Part shown: positions 8,641 through 16,046 of the stretch, piece after piece
Position numbering within the stretch: position 1 is the stretch's first letter
Layout of the letters: every line of letters begins with the position of its first letter
Assembly (NCBI GenBank): GCA_040398465.1
Contig: JBBAUA010000009.1
Span: 1-64,000, forward strand
Direction of reading: 5' to 3'
Length of the DNA: 64,000 nucleotides
From: UBA7672 sp040398465
Lineage (GTDB): Bacteria > Pseudomonadota > Alphaproteobacteria > Caulobacterales > Hyphomonadaceae
Position numbers and translations under genes: made by a program
The notes under the pieces: model-generated
Databases searched by the model: none
Seen by the model: only the letters and a program-made list of their open reading frames with translations
What the model was told of the DNA's origin: nothing

Positions 8641-9618
8641 CTACTCCGCCGCCTTCGCTTGCGTTGCTGCGAGCCGGCGGTCGAGCCAGGCGCGGACCCA
8701 TGCATTCGTGCGGGAGGCGGCGCGGGTGGGGAGGCGGTTGAAGGCGTGGGGGCTTTCGGGGACGAGGATGAGGCGGGCGTTTCCGTTTTTCGCTTGCCAG
8801 CGTTCGGCCATGAGGCGGCTATCGTCGACCAGCGGATCAATTGTGCCGACGAGGAAGAGTGCGGGCGGCAGGCGGGCGAGATCTGCGTAGAGCGGCGAGA
8901 CGTCGGGCTTGCGCCTGCCCTCTTCGTCTCTGTCGGGCAGAAGCCGCGCGATGCCGGGGACCATGGCGGGTCCGTCGAGCACGAGCGTGTCGGGGCCGGC
9001 GGCGCGGACACTGGGCGTCGCAGAAAGATCATAAGGACCGTAGAAGAGGACTGCGCCACGCAGTCGGGCGAAGTCGCGGCGTATGTCGCGCAGGCGAAGC
9101 ATGGCGCAGGCAGCAAGGTGCGCGCCGGCGGACTCGCCGCCGATGAAGAGATCGTGCGCGCCGAATTCGGCGTCAGCGTTCTCGAACACCCAGTCTGCGG
9201 CGGCGTGGCATTGCGCGATCTGGTTTTCGAAGGTGATGTCGGGGAGCGTGGTGTAGTCGACACTGACGACAGCGATGCCTTCGCGCACGATGGCGGCGTT
9301 GACGGCGTCATCCATCGACGCCGTGCCGATCGACCAGCCGCCGCCATGGTAGTCGATGTAGACGGCGCGCGGCGGCAGGGTCCGCGGGCGGAGAATGCGC
9401 AGGGCGATTGTGTGTCCCTTGTGCGTGACGCGGCGAGTGGAGACGCTGAGGCCGCGCGTGCCGATCGGCACGATGGACTGCGCGCCGAGCATGGTCTGGA
9501 TCATCATGCGGCCGAGGGGAGTCGGCGCCTTGAAGCGCGGCGCCCAACGCAGGCGGCGGTTCATGCTGAGCACTTCGGCCAGTTCGGCGGCGGTGAATTC
9601 GGGGAAGGGTTCGCGCAT
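8641..9618 (-). CDS. Alpha/beta hydrolase (hormone-sensitive-lipase-type esterase)
   Basis: A 325-residue protein with the HSL-family oxyanion motif HGGGWSIGT (about 93-101), the nucleophile elbow GGESAGAHLAA (Ser at about 167), an acid in VGTIDPLVDDSRLM and a catalytic His in ESPHAFNRLPT, giving a complete Ser-Asp-His triad. Such enzymes hydrolyse short-chain esters; the natural substrate is unknown. No signal peptide, so probably cytoplasmic. It is 147 bp upstream of thyA on the same strand. The next gene upstream is divergent, across a pair of inverted-repeat elements. Confidence 0.88.
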   Translation of the reverse strand: MREPFPEFTAAELAEVLSMNRRLRWAPRFKAPTPLGRMMIQTMLGAQSIVPIGTRGLSVSTRRVTHKGHTIALRILRPRTLPPRAVYIDYHGGGWSIGTASMDDAVNAAIVREGIAVVSVDYTTLPDITFENQIAQCHAAADWVFENADAEFGAHDLFIGGESAGAHLAACAMLRLRDIRRDFARLRGAVLFYGPYDLSATPSVRAAGPDTLVLDGPAMVPGIARLLPDRDEEGRRKPDVSPLYADLARLPPALFLVGTIDPLVDDSRLMAERWQAKNGNARLILVPESPHAFNRLPTRAASRTNAWVRAWLDRRLAATQAKAAE

Positions 9619-9700
9619 CGGTTCGTCCTCCTGGTCGTGCTTTGATAGTGCGGGACGGGTTCAAGAGCGAGCGTGCGCCCTGGCCGCCAGATAGAAACCA

Positions 9701-9787
9701 TTCTCGGGCTTGACCCGAGAATCTTTCTCGGCCCGGTAGCGCAGAAGGCTCGCCAGCGAAGAAAAGTTCTCGGGTCAGGCCCGAGAA
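9701..9787. repeat. Pair of inverted hairpin elements
   Basis: Two 21-base hairpins lie at 9701-9721 and 9767-9787, each with 8-bp arms TTCTCGGG / CCCGAGAA and a 5-base loop. The second is the reverse complement of the first apart from one loop base, so the pair could also form a larger cruciform. They sit in the divergent intergenic region between the esterase and the GNAT gene. They look like a dispersed REP-type repeat rather than terminators because no U-tract follows. Confidence 0.6.
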
Positions 9788-9848
9788 CGACTTGGGAGAT
9801 GCTGGCGGGGAATGGCGACAGGGGAACTGCGGCATGCAGGATTTACCA

Positions 9849-10451
9849 ATGATCACGCTACCGGACGGCATGCGCGCCGCCTCGCGGCGAGACTGGCGCC
9901 AGTTGGGTGCGATTACGGCGGAGGCTTTTGCTGAGGATCCGGTGAATCTCTGGATCTTCGGAAACACCGGACCGATGGCGGATGTGTTCGGGGCGCTGGC
10001 GCGGAGCGTCTACCTGAAGCGCGGGTTCTGTCATGTCAGTGGCGATGAGGGGGCGACGATGTGGAGCCATTCGTCGGCCAATCGCGAGCCGGGCGCTCTG
10101 GCAATGCTGGGGCTTGTCTCGGCCAGCATGCGCAAGGGGACGAAGGGCGCGGCGAAGCGCGGGATGACGGCGGCGGAGACGATGGCGCGCGAGCATCCAT
10201 CAGCGCCGCATCTTTACCTGTTTACCATCGGCACGCGGAAGGCGGCGCGCGGCAAGGGGCTGGGCAAGCGGCTGCTGGCGCCAGTGCTGGCGGCAGCGGA
10301 TCGCGACGGCCTGCCCTGCTATCTCGAGAACTCGAACCCGGCGAATACGGGCTTCTATCGCGCGCACGGATTTGAGCGGATGAAGGTGCTCGCGGCGGGG
10401 CCGGGCGGGCCGCCTCTGGAAGCGATGTGGCGGGAGCCGCGGAAGGACTAG
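9849..10451 (+). CDS. GNAT-family N-acetyltransferase
   Basis: About 200 residues from the ATG at 9849; an in-frame ATG at 9834 is an alternative. The acetyl-CoA-binding segment is clear: YLFTIGTRKAARGKGLGKRLL, with the R/Q-x-x-G-x-G/A pattern as RGKGLG at about 134-139, followed by YLENSNPANTGFYRAHGFERM, typical of the GNAT C-terminal strands. The acceptor is unknown. It converges on ridA, and the two genes share the bases CTAG as overlapping stop codons. Confidence 0.85.
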   Translation: MITLPDGMRAASRRDWRQLGAITAEAFAEDPVNLWIFGNTGPMADVFGALARSVYLKRGFCHVSGDEGATMWSHSSANREPGALAMLGLVSASMRKGTKGAAKRGMTAAETMAREHPSAPHLYLFTIGTRKAARGKGLGKRLLAPVLAAADRDGLPCYLENSNPANTGFYRAHGFERMKVLAAGPGGPPLEAMWREPRKD

Positions 10452-10846
10452 TCGAGCAACGCGATCGCCTCCACCTCGATCAGGAAGTCTGGGTGCACAA
10501 GCGCAGTCGTGCCGACCATGGTCGAGGCGGGGTAGTCGCCTTCGGTCATATGCGCGAGACGCACCTTACGGATCTCTGCCGCGCGGGCGGGCGTCAGATC
10601 GACGACATAGGTGACCAGCTTGAACACATGCCGCATGTCTGCCCCGGCGGCGGACAGGGCGGCCTTGAGATTCTGGTAGACCTGCTCGGTCTGCGCAGTG
10701 ATGTCGCCCTTGCCGACGATCTCGCCGGAGGCGTTGAGGGCGACCTGTCCCGAGACGTGGACCTGTCGTCCCGCTGTCACGAGCGTGGCGTGCGAATAGC
10801 CGGTCGGCTTCGAGAGCGTCGGCGGGTTGAGGCGCTGGATCGGCAT
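10448..10846 (-). CDS. RidA family enamine/imine deaminase
   Basis: A 132-residue protein of the RidA/YjgF/UK114 family, which hydrolyses reactive enamines and imines formed by PLP enzymes. Family features: the early strand YSHATLVTAGRQVHVSGQVALNASGEIVG, QTEQVYQNLKAALSAAGADMRHVFKLVTYVVD, and the C-terminal TTALVHPDFLIEVEAIALL. The usual Arg-(N/D)-Leu pattern of canonical RidA (around residue 105) is replaced here by ASTMVGTTALV, so it belongs to a Rid subgroup rather than archetypal RidA. Its stop overlaps the stop of the convergent GNAT gene by 3 bases. Confidence 0.86.
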   Translation of the reverse strand: MPIQRLNPPTLSKPTGYSHATLVTAGRQVHVSGQVALNASGEIVGKGDITAQTEQVYQNLKAALSAAGADMRHVFKLVTYVVDLTPARAAEIRKVRLAHMTEGDYPASTMVGTTALVHPDFLIEVEAIALLD

Positions 10847-10902
10847 TAAGGCTCCCTGTCTTCTGGGGCGCGCTTACCGCAGATCGGGAACGTCGTCGCG
10901 CC

Positions 10903-11181
10903 TCAGATCGAGTCCAGGCCTTCCATCAGCGCGGGATCGATCTCGACGCGCTTGCCTTTTCGATAGTCGCCGACTGTCCGGACGGCCTCGTCGCGGCTGA
11001 GGCCCTGACGCGCCACAAGGCGTTCGATGAGCGTGTACTCGTCGCGGTTCCACGCGGATGGGCGGCGGGCTTCGCTGGGCTTGCCTGTCTCGATCATATG
11101 GAACTCCGTCAACACTCGCATGCCTGCAACGATAAGCTTCGAGAAACGCCCGCCAGCGCTGAGTGTTTCCTGCGCGCTCAT
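10903..11181 (-). CDS. Hypothetical protein, 92 aa
   Basis: I do not recognise a family. The protein is soluble with no signal peptide. It has a basic/helical first half (GRFSKLIVAGMRVLTEFH) and a second half that reads like a small helical domain: RDEYTLIERLVARQGLSRDEAVRTVGDYRKGKRVEIDP. It is transcribed in the same direction as ridA, 57 bp upstream of it, and could share its transcript. Codon use resembles neighbours, which supports a real gene, but no function is proposed. Confidence 0.55.
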   Translation of the reverse strand: MSAQETLSAGGRFSKLIVAGMRVLTEFHMIETGKPSEARRPSAWNRDEYTLIERLVARQGLSRDEAVRTVGDYRKGKRVEIDPALMEGLDSI

Positions 11182-11265
11182 ATGGGGCGGCTTTCGGGCA
11201 ATTGAACGGCGCGGCGGGGGTTTCTTGTTTCGGAGTTGATGAGGTGAGCCGACGATGCAGATCAG

Positions 11266-11289
11266 CCTCCGTCGTTGCGACGACGGAGG
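11266..11289. other. Perfect 10-bp stem-loop downstream of aqpZ
   Basis: CCTCCGTCGT at 11266-11275 pairs with ACGACGGAGG at 11280-11289 around the loop TGCG. It lies 58 bp past the aquaporin stop. Neither strand has a U-tract after it, so it may be an RNA-stabilising 3' hairpin or a weak terminator. Confidence 0.45.
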
Positions 11290-11346
11290 TTCCGGTTGTG
11301 CGGATGCGAGATGGCCAGCGCCAGGCGTCGTGCGCGGCCTGCTATG

Positions 11347-12051
11347 TTACTTCGATGTGTCTTCTGCGGGCGTGTCGGCTTCGAGCAGTTTGACGCGGAA
11401 GAGCAGGCCTGCGAGGCCTGCTCCGACCAGCGGCGCAACGATGAAGAGCCAGAGTTGCTGCAGCGCGATACCCTGCGCGAAGACGGCGGGGCCAAAGGAG
11501 CGCGCGGGGTTCACCGACACGCCGGTGACCTGGATGCCGACGATGTGAATCACGACGAGCGTCGATCCGATCGCGAGACCCGCGAGCATGGCGGGCGAGC
11601 CCTTCTGCGTGACCCCGAGGATGACAACGAGGAACAGGAAAGTCGCAACGACCTCGAAGATGAAGGCGGCGGTGAGTTCGTAACTGCCGAGATAGCCCTC
11701 GCCAAAGCCATTGGAGCCGAGGCCCCATTCCGGCATCACGAAGAGCGGGTTGCCTGTGGCGATGACATAGAGGACGCCCGCGCCGGCGAGCGCGCCAAGA
11801 AATTGCGCCACCCAGTATTGAACCATTTCGCCTGCGCTCATGCGGCCGGCCAGGAAGGCGCCGAAGGACACGGCGGGGTTCACATGGCAGCCCGAGATGG
11901 GGCCGATGCCATAGGCCATGGCGACGATGGCGAGGCCGAAGGCGAAGGAGATGCCAAGCTGGCCGACCTCGCCGCCCGCGAGCACGGCGGAGCCGCAGCC
12001 GAAGAAAACCAACGTGGCCGTACCGATGAATTCCGCGATGAGCTTCTTCAT
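11347..12051 (-). CDS. aqpZ: Aquaporin Z-type water channel
   Basis: A 234-residue MIP-family channel with six membrane segments. Both pore half-helices are present: SGCHVNPAVSFG (first NPA, about 54-65) and GVSVNPARSFGPAV (second NPA, about 178-191). The N-terminus MKKLIAEFIGTATLVFFGCGSAVLAG is typical of AqpZ. The Arg directly after the second NPA and the general layout favour water rather than glycerol selectivity. It passes water across the inner membrane. Transcribed alone; the divergent VOC gene begins 148 bp away. Confidence 0.93.
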   Translation of the reverse strand: MKKLIAEFIGTATLVFFGCGSAVLAGGEVGQLGISFAFGLAIVAMAYGIGPISGCHVNPAVSFGAFLAGRMSAGEMVQYWVAQFLGALAGAGVLYVIATGNPLFVMPEWGLGSNGFGEGYLGSYELTAAFIFEVVATFLFLVVILGVTQKGSPAMLAGLAIGSTLVVIHIVGIQVTGVSVNPARSFGPAVFAQGIALQQLWLFIVAPLVGAGLAGLLFRVKLLEADTPAEDTSK

Positions 12052-12198
12052 GAGTGTCCCTCCCCGGACTGGGCTCTATCTACCCGGGTTCGATGACGGG
12101 ACGCCATGGGGGTGCTGAGGGGCACTTGCGAACATAGCAGGAACGTTCTATTTATGTTCTCACGGTCGACAGGTTCGATTCGAGAGCGGAGGCGCGCG

Positions 12199-12558
12199 AT
12201 GGACGGATATGTGACGCTGGATACGCGGGATCTGGGGCGAGCCGTGAAGTTTTACGACCGGCTTGCGCGCGAGCTAGGCGCGCGGCGCTCCATGGAGGAC
12301 GCGGATTGCGTCGCCTGGGGGATTCCGGGCGGGCCTGCCAGCATCAGCGTCGTGGCGAACGGAGACAAGCCTGGCTTAGCGGCGGCGGTGGCGCTGGAGG
12401 CGGCGGACCCGGAACAGGTGCAGCGGCTGTACGAGCTAGCGATCGAACAGGGGGGCGCGCCTGAGGCTGAGCCTTGCGAGCGTGGGGGGTTCTACGCGGC
12501 CAGCTTCCGCGATCTCGACGGCAACAGGCTGAGCGCCTTCTGCATCACGCGGCACTGA
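12199..12558 (+). CDS. VOC-superfamily (glyoxalase/bleomycin-resistance fold) protein
   Basis: A 119-residue protein with one VOC module: an N-terminal LGRAVKFYDRLARELGAR helix and the C-terminal GGFYAASFRDLDGNRLSAFCITRH, the usual DPdGN-type metal-site strand. The start ATG at 12199 follows GCGGAGG; a longer in-frame extension to 12106 lacks family similarity. The expected N-terminal metal ligand (usually His in the first strand) is replaced by Thr-Leu-Asp-Thr, so enzymatic activity is uncertain. No partner gene is apparent. Confidence 0.8.
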   Translation: MDGYVTLDTRDLGRAVKFYDRLARELGARRSMEDADCVAWGIPGGPASISVVANGDKPGLAAAVALEAADPEQVQRLYELAIEQGGAPEAEPCERGGFYAASFRDLDGNRLSAFCITRH

Positions 12559-12622
12559 ATCCCGGCCGCTTGCGTTTGTCTGTGCTTCGGGCGGTCTAAG
12601 TCTGAAGCGGAGCCTCGCGCGG

Positions 12623-12736
12623 ATGTACATCGTTCAATGGATATTCCGGATCGCGCTGGCCGTCTTCCTGCTGCTTGCCGCGGGCGCGATGTTGCTGACC
12701 GTGATGGGCGTCGATGTCGGGCTGATGCGGCGCTGA
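12623..12736 (+). CDS. Possible 37-aa single-pass membrane peptide
   Basis: ATG at 12623 opens a 37-codon frame, MYIVQWIFRIALAVFLLLAAGAML and so on to MRR and TGA: one strong membrane helix with a basic C-terminus. GCGGAG lies about 12 bases upstream of the ATG, a weak ribosome site. It sits between the VOC gene and the tmRNA promoter. Short hydrophobic frames occur by chance in GC-rich DNA, so confidence is limited. Confidence 0.4.
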   Translation: MYIVQWIFRIALAVFLLLAAGAMLLTVMGVDVGLMRR

Positions 12737-12756
12737 ACGCCCCGGCGATCAGTTGT

Positions 12757-12784
12757 TTGCGGTTAAGGAATTAGCGCCTATATT
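12757..12784 (+). promoter_or_regulatory. Likely sigma-70 promoter of the tmRNA gene
   Basis: TTGCGG (12757-12762) and TATATT (12779-12784) are separated by 16 bases. This places the start of transcription near 12791, just ahead of the tmRNA acceptor piece. Both boxes agree well with the housekeeping consensus in an otherwise GC-rich stretch. Confidence 0.55.
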
Positions 12785-12790
12785 CGTCCT

Positions 12791-13113
12791 GTCTTCGCAA
12801 GAAGACTATGGCGATAAACCCTCGCGCAATAAGCAGACCGGACCCGGGGGCAGTGCCCGGCGGCTCCACCAGATTTCTCTCCGGGCATTGGCCGGACTGT
12901 CTGGGGCCGACACAGGATCGACGGATGTGTAAAGGCGAAGACTTTGCCCGCTTTGGCCCCGATAGAAGCCTTTTACGCAATAGTTGCCAATGACAACTTT
13001 GCTCCGGAAATGCGCCTCGCTGCGTAAGCAGCTGGTGTTTTCCAAACCTAAGTCCTTAGCTCTAGCAAGCTAAGGCGGGGCTCGGGGCGGCGCCTGGCAA
13101 CAGAAGCCGCCCC
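12791..13113 (+). ncRNA. ssrA: Circularly permuted two-piece tmRNA
   Basis: Ribosome-rescue RNA in the permuted alphaproteobacterial arrangement. The acceptor piece comes first: T-arm CCGGG/CCCGG (12844-12848, 12856-12860) with a 7-base GGCAGTG loop, then CGGCTCC (12861-12867) and an encoded ACCA end at 12868-12871. After a short intervening segment the coding piece begins with GGGGCCG (12903-12909), which pairs with CGGCTCC to form the 7-bp acceptor stem (one G-U), followed by ACAGGATCGACGG. The tag frame at 12986-13027 reads ANDNFAPEMRLAA and stop. It ends with an 8-bp stem (13084-13091 with 13106-13113) enclosing CCTGGCAACAG, followed by ACTTGTTTT. The outer ends are approximate. Confidence 0.95.
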
Positions 13114-13123
13114 ACTTGTTTTC
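13106..13123 (+). terminator. tmRNA terminator
   Basis: The final hairpin of the coding piece (8-bp stem 13084-13091/13106-13113) is followed by ACTTGTTTTC, which can serve as the termination U-tract. Confidence 0.5.
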
Positions 13124-13198
13124 GGGCGTTGTCGTTCGACTTCTCCCTCCCCCTGCGGCGGCGACCTATGTTGCGTTGGGTAACATGGAGGCTTCACG

Positions 13199-13230
13199 AT
13201 GAAACGCACCGCACAGGCTGTCTGGTCAGG
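13199..13230 (+). CDS. OsmC-type peroxiredoxin, first codons only (cut by gap)
   Basis: ATG at 13199 preceded by ATGGAGG (ideal ribosome site) begins MKRTAQAVWSG, which matches the usual start of OsmC organic-hydroperoxide reductases (MKRTA-x-AVW-x-G). The rest is lost in the 100-N gap at 13231-13330. Identification rests on ten residues, so it is tentative. Confidence 0.5.
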
Positions 13231-13330
13231 NNNNNNNNNNNNNNNNNNNNNNNNNNNNNNNNNNNNNNNNNNNNNNNNNNNNNNNNNNNNNNNNNNNNNN
13301 NNNNNNNNNNNNNNNNNNNNNNNNNNNNNN
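13231..13330. other. Assembly gap (100 N)
   Basis: A fixed-length scaffold join. It truncates the OsmC-like gene on the left and the minus-strand hypothetical gene on the right. The flanks do not overlap, so real sequence is missing; at least about 400 bp of osmC is expected here. Confidence 0.95.
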
Positions 13331-13855
13331 GATGGGCACGATCACGTGGCGGACGCTGTAGGCGAGGCTGTCGAGGGTGCGGGCTTCGCCGAAGGGCCAG
13401 TCGGCTTCGATGATGATCAGGACGTACTGGTCGCCGATCATCAGGCGGGTGGCGCTCTTGACGACGCCTGGCGTGAGGGCGGTTTTCGGGAGGACGAGAT
13501 AGCTCTCGCCGCCGCGCGTGTCCCAGCGGCCGGGGCTGTCGAAGATGTCCTGGTCGGCGTCGACCGGGGGCGCAAGCGGATCATGGGCGACAAGGCATAG
13601 CTGCGGCGTGGTCTTGCTCTGCGCGATGATCCAGGCGTCGAGCCATTCGTTGGCGTCGTCGGTCTGGGCGATGCGGCTGGCGGTGTCGGTGAGGATCTGC
13701 GCTTCAGGCGTGTCGGCAGGGGCGAGCGCCCAGACTTCGGGCTTGGTCCAGCCGCGGCGACATATGCAACGGCCGAGCTCGCCGGACGACCAGAGCAGGT
13801 CCTGCACGTACCCCATCATGTCCTTCGGGGCTGGGATGCGGGCAAGCGACGACAC
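13331..13855 (-). CDS. Hypothetical protein, C-terminus lost in gap
   Basis: A GTG at 13853-13855 opens at least 175 residues before the gap. The sequence has no signal peptide and no membrane segment, and I recognise no family. Visible features include an early SSGELGRCICRRGW segment with two cysteines, several Trp residues, and a beta-rich second half (GESYLVLPKTALTPGVVKS, DQYVLIIIEADWPFG). The start lies 25 bp downstream of the P450 stop on the same strand, suggesting co-transcription after it. Confidence 0.65.
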
Positions 13856-13879
13856 GACGACTACTCCGGTGGGAAGCGC

Positions 13880-15259
13880 TTATCTGGCCTCCACGAACAG
13901 CGGCATGCCTCCTTCGGGACGCAGTGTGATGCGGATGTTCGGTTCTACCTTGTGCGCGGCATTCGGCAGGAAGCGCAAGCTGCGGACAAGTGTCGCAAGG
14001 ATGGCGACGGCCTCCATGTAGGCGAACTTCATTCCGATGCAGATACGAGGGCCGGCGCCGAAGGGCATGTACTGGAAGCGATGGATCCGCTTTGCGTTCT
14101 CCGGCGAGAACCGTTCGGGATCGAAACGTGATGGGTTTTCCCAGAGCGTCTGGTGGCGGTGCATGACGTAGATGAGGTTGAAGGCGAAGTCGCCCTTCTT
14201 GACCTGCACGTCGCCGATATCGACGTCCTGCGTGGCGACGCGATCGATCAGCGAGGCCGGCGGATAGAGGCGCATCGATTCCTTGACGACCTGCTCGTGG
14301 TAGACAAGGTCTTCCACCATGGCCACGTCGATCGGTCTGTCGCCGCAGACATCGCGCACTTCGCGGAAGAGGCGCTCCTGAACATCGGGCGTGTTCGCGA
14401 TCAGATACATCGTGAAGGCGAGCGTCAGCGCGGTGGTCTCGTGGCCGGCGCCGATGAAGGTGACGACATTGTCGCATAGTTCGACATCGGAGAAGCCGCG
14501 GCCGGTTTCCGGATCGCGCGCGTCAAGCAGCAGGCCGAGCAGGTCGTTGCGCGTCTCGCCCGAGGCGCGACGGCGCGCGATGGCGTTGGTCGCGGCGGTG
14601 CGCAGGGCGGCGGCGGCGCGCCTGCCCTTCCCGCCCCACGGACGCGGCACCCAGTTTGGAGTCCCGAACAGGTCGAGCACATCCGGCTTGCCCATCACCA
14701 GCATGTAGTCCTCGACAGTTCCGGCGATGCGGGAATAACCGAAGTTGGGATCGGCGCCGCCGAGGATGGTCTCGACGATCACGTCGAGCGTCGCGTGCTG
14801 CATCTCGGACTGCATGTCGATAGCCTGGCCGGCTGGCATCTTGCGGATGCGTTCGATGGTGGCTTCGGCGGAAGTCGAGAAGGCGGGTACGAGGGCGCGC
14901 AGGGCGTCGATGCGGAAGGCGGGCGAGGCCGCGCGGCGCTGGAACTTCCAATGATCGCCTTCCGAGGTGAGCAGGCCATCGCCGAGCGCGGGGCCGACGA
15001 GCTTCTTCTGGAACTGCGATTTGCGGAAGATGTCGGCGTGGTCGAGGAAGACTGCCTTCATGTGCTCCGGCTTGCGGAAATAGTGGAAGGTGCGGCCGAT
15101 CCATTTCACGCCATGATATGGGTTCTCGTACATCGCCCGCGGCCAGACATGCAGCGGATTGACGATCGTCTGAAGGAGCCCCCGGATGAGCGGCAGGGGC
15201 TTTTCGGGAGGGATGACCGTCTGCGGGATGAACTCCGGCGTGGTCAGCGTAACTGGCAT
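13880..15259 (-). CDS. Cytochrome P450
   Basis: A 459-residue soluble haem monooxygenase. The I-helix oxygen-activation motif is GAGHETTA (about 269-276), the K-helix ExxR is KESMRLYPPA (about 327-336), the PERF-like motif is FDPERF (about 379-384), and the haem-ligand loop is FGAGPRICIG at 400-409 with Cys407. Length and layout fit bacterial P450s of the CYP4/CYP102-like 'fatty acid/alkane' branch, but substrate is unknown. No ferredoxin or reductase gene is adjacent, so electrons must come from elsewhere. The downstream hypothetical gene follows after 25 bp. Confidence 0.93.
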   Translation of the reverse strand: MPVTLTTPEFIPQTVIPPEKPLPLIRGLLQTIVNPLHVWPRAMYENPYHGVKWIGRTFHYFRKPEHMKAVFLDHADIFRKSQFQKKLVGPALGDGLLTSEGDHWKFQRRAASPAFRIDALRALVPAFSTSAEATIERIRKMPAGQAIDMQSEMQHATLDVIVETILGGADPNFGYSRIAGTVEDYMLVMGKPDVLDLFGTPNWVPRPWGGKGRRAAAALRTAATNAIARRRASGETRNDLLGLLLDARDPETGRGFSDVELCDNVVTFIGAGHETTALTLAFTMYLIANTPDVQERLFREVRDVCGDRPIDVAMVEDLVYHEQVVKESMRLYPPASLIDRVATQDVDIGDVQVKKGDFAFNLIYVMHRHQTLWENPSRFDPERFSPENAKRIHRFQYMPFGAGPRICIGMKFAYMEAVAILATLVRSLRFLPNAAHKVEPNIRITLRPEGGMPLFVEAR

Positions 15260-15489
15260 TCGCGGCGGTTATCATGCGTTCCGGCGCCCGTCGAGGATCG
15301 CCATCTCGCGTGACGCGCATCCAGCCTGGGAACGGGCGCCTTTATTGCCCGCTCGACCGTCACGAAAAGGAGACGCGGGTGCAACGTTCGCAACTAAGGC
15401 GAACAGAACTTGTTTCCGCCCTGAGGTCTTTGAACTTGGACTGAAGATTATCCCTGAAGCACGGGGGCGCCGTCTTCGAAGGGGTTGCA

Positions 15490-15778
15490 ATGCTTGTATA
15501 TGTGGCGACCTACCCCCGCTACGGCTCCGCCATCCTCAGCGACACGATCCACCTGAACTGGGGCTATGCGACTGCCAGCCTCTATGCGGCAAGGACGTGG
15601 CCGGAGCCGTTCAAGATTCTTCCGTCCGAAATTCCCGGCTTCACGACCTATCGCTATGGTGATGGACCGGTGCGGCAGATGATTGCGAGCCCGTGCCGCG
15701 AGTTGCTGACACCGCGGGTGCGCCGCCGGCTGGCCGGCAGCGCAACTCGGTTCTTCGTCAAGACGCATGAGGCTCCGC
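15490..15778 (+). CDS. Sulfotransferase-like protein, N-terminal part (cut by gap)
   Basis: ATG at 15490, with AAGGGG upstream, begins MLVYVATYPRYGSAIL. The segment TYPRYGSAI resembles the PAPS 5'-phosphosulfate loop (YPKSGT) of sulfotransferases, and FFVKTHEAP at about residues 89-97 resembles the conserved KTH motif that follows it. Between them lies a variable segment. The remaining part would lie in the gap at 15779-15878, whose true length is unknown. A sulfotransferase that modifies a glycan or small molecule is the best guess; the missing C-terminal PAPS site leaves it tentative. Confidence 0.55.
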
Positions 15779-15878
15779 NNNNNNNNNNNNNNNNNNNNNN
15801 NNNNNNNNNNNNNNNNNNNNNNNNNNNNNNNNNNNNNNNNNNNNNNNNNNNNNNNNNNNNNNNNNNNNNNNNNNNNNN
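15779..15878. other. Assembly gap (100 N)
   Basis: A fixed-length join that truncates the sulfotransferase-like gene. The flanks share no overlap, and the reading frame on the right does not continue the domain, so several hundred bases are probably missing. Confidence 0.95.
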
Positions 15879-15884
15879 GGAATC

Positions 15885-16022
15885 ATGAATGTCAGGGGCC
15901 CGTTCACGCCGCCGCCGCAGAAGCTGCCGGCGATCCCGCGCAAGACGGCAACGGCTGCGCAGGAGCCTGCTGGATCGGCGCCGCGCCAGGGCGCTCAGGG
16001 GGCTGTGCCAGTCACCTGCTGA
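15885..16022 (+). CDS. Short Pro/Ala-rich frame after gap, possibly the end of a gap-disrupted gene
   Basis: The frame from ATG 15885 encodes 45 residues, MNVRGPFTPPPQKLPAIPRKT onward, ending VPVTC and TGA. It is open back to the gap edge, so it may be the C-terminal tail of a gene whose body is lost. No family is recognisable. It ends 25 bp before the convergent trans-sulfuration gene. Confidence 0.3.
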   Translation: MNVRGPFTPPPQKLPAIPRKTATAAQEPAGSAPRQGAQGAVPVTC

Positions 16023-16046
16023 GGCGGGGACGCCAGGCAGTCCGCG

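Noticed and set aside
12808..12993. A 61-codon ORF inside the tmRNA
   Set aside because: It covers the acceptor and coding pieces of a structured RNA; the only translated part expected is the tag frame.
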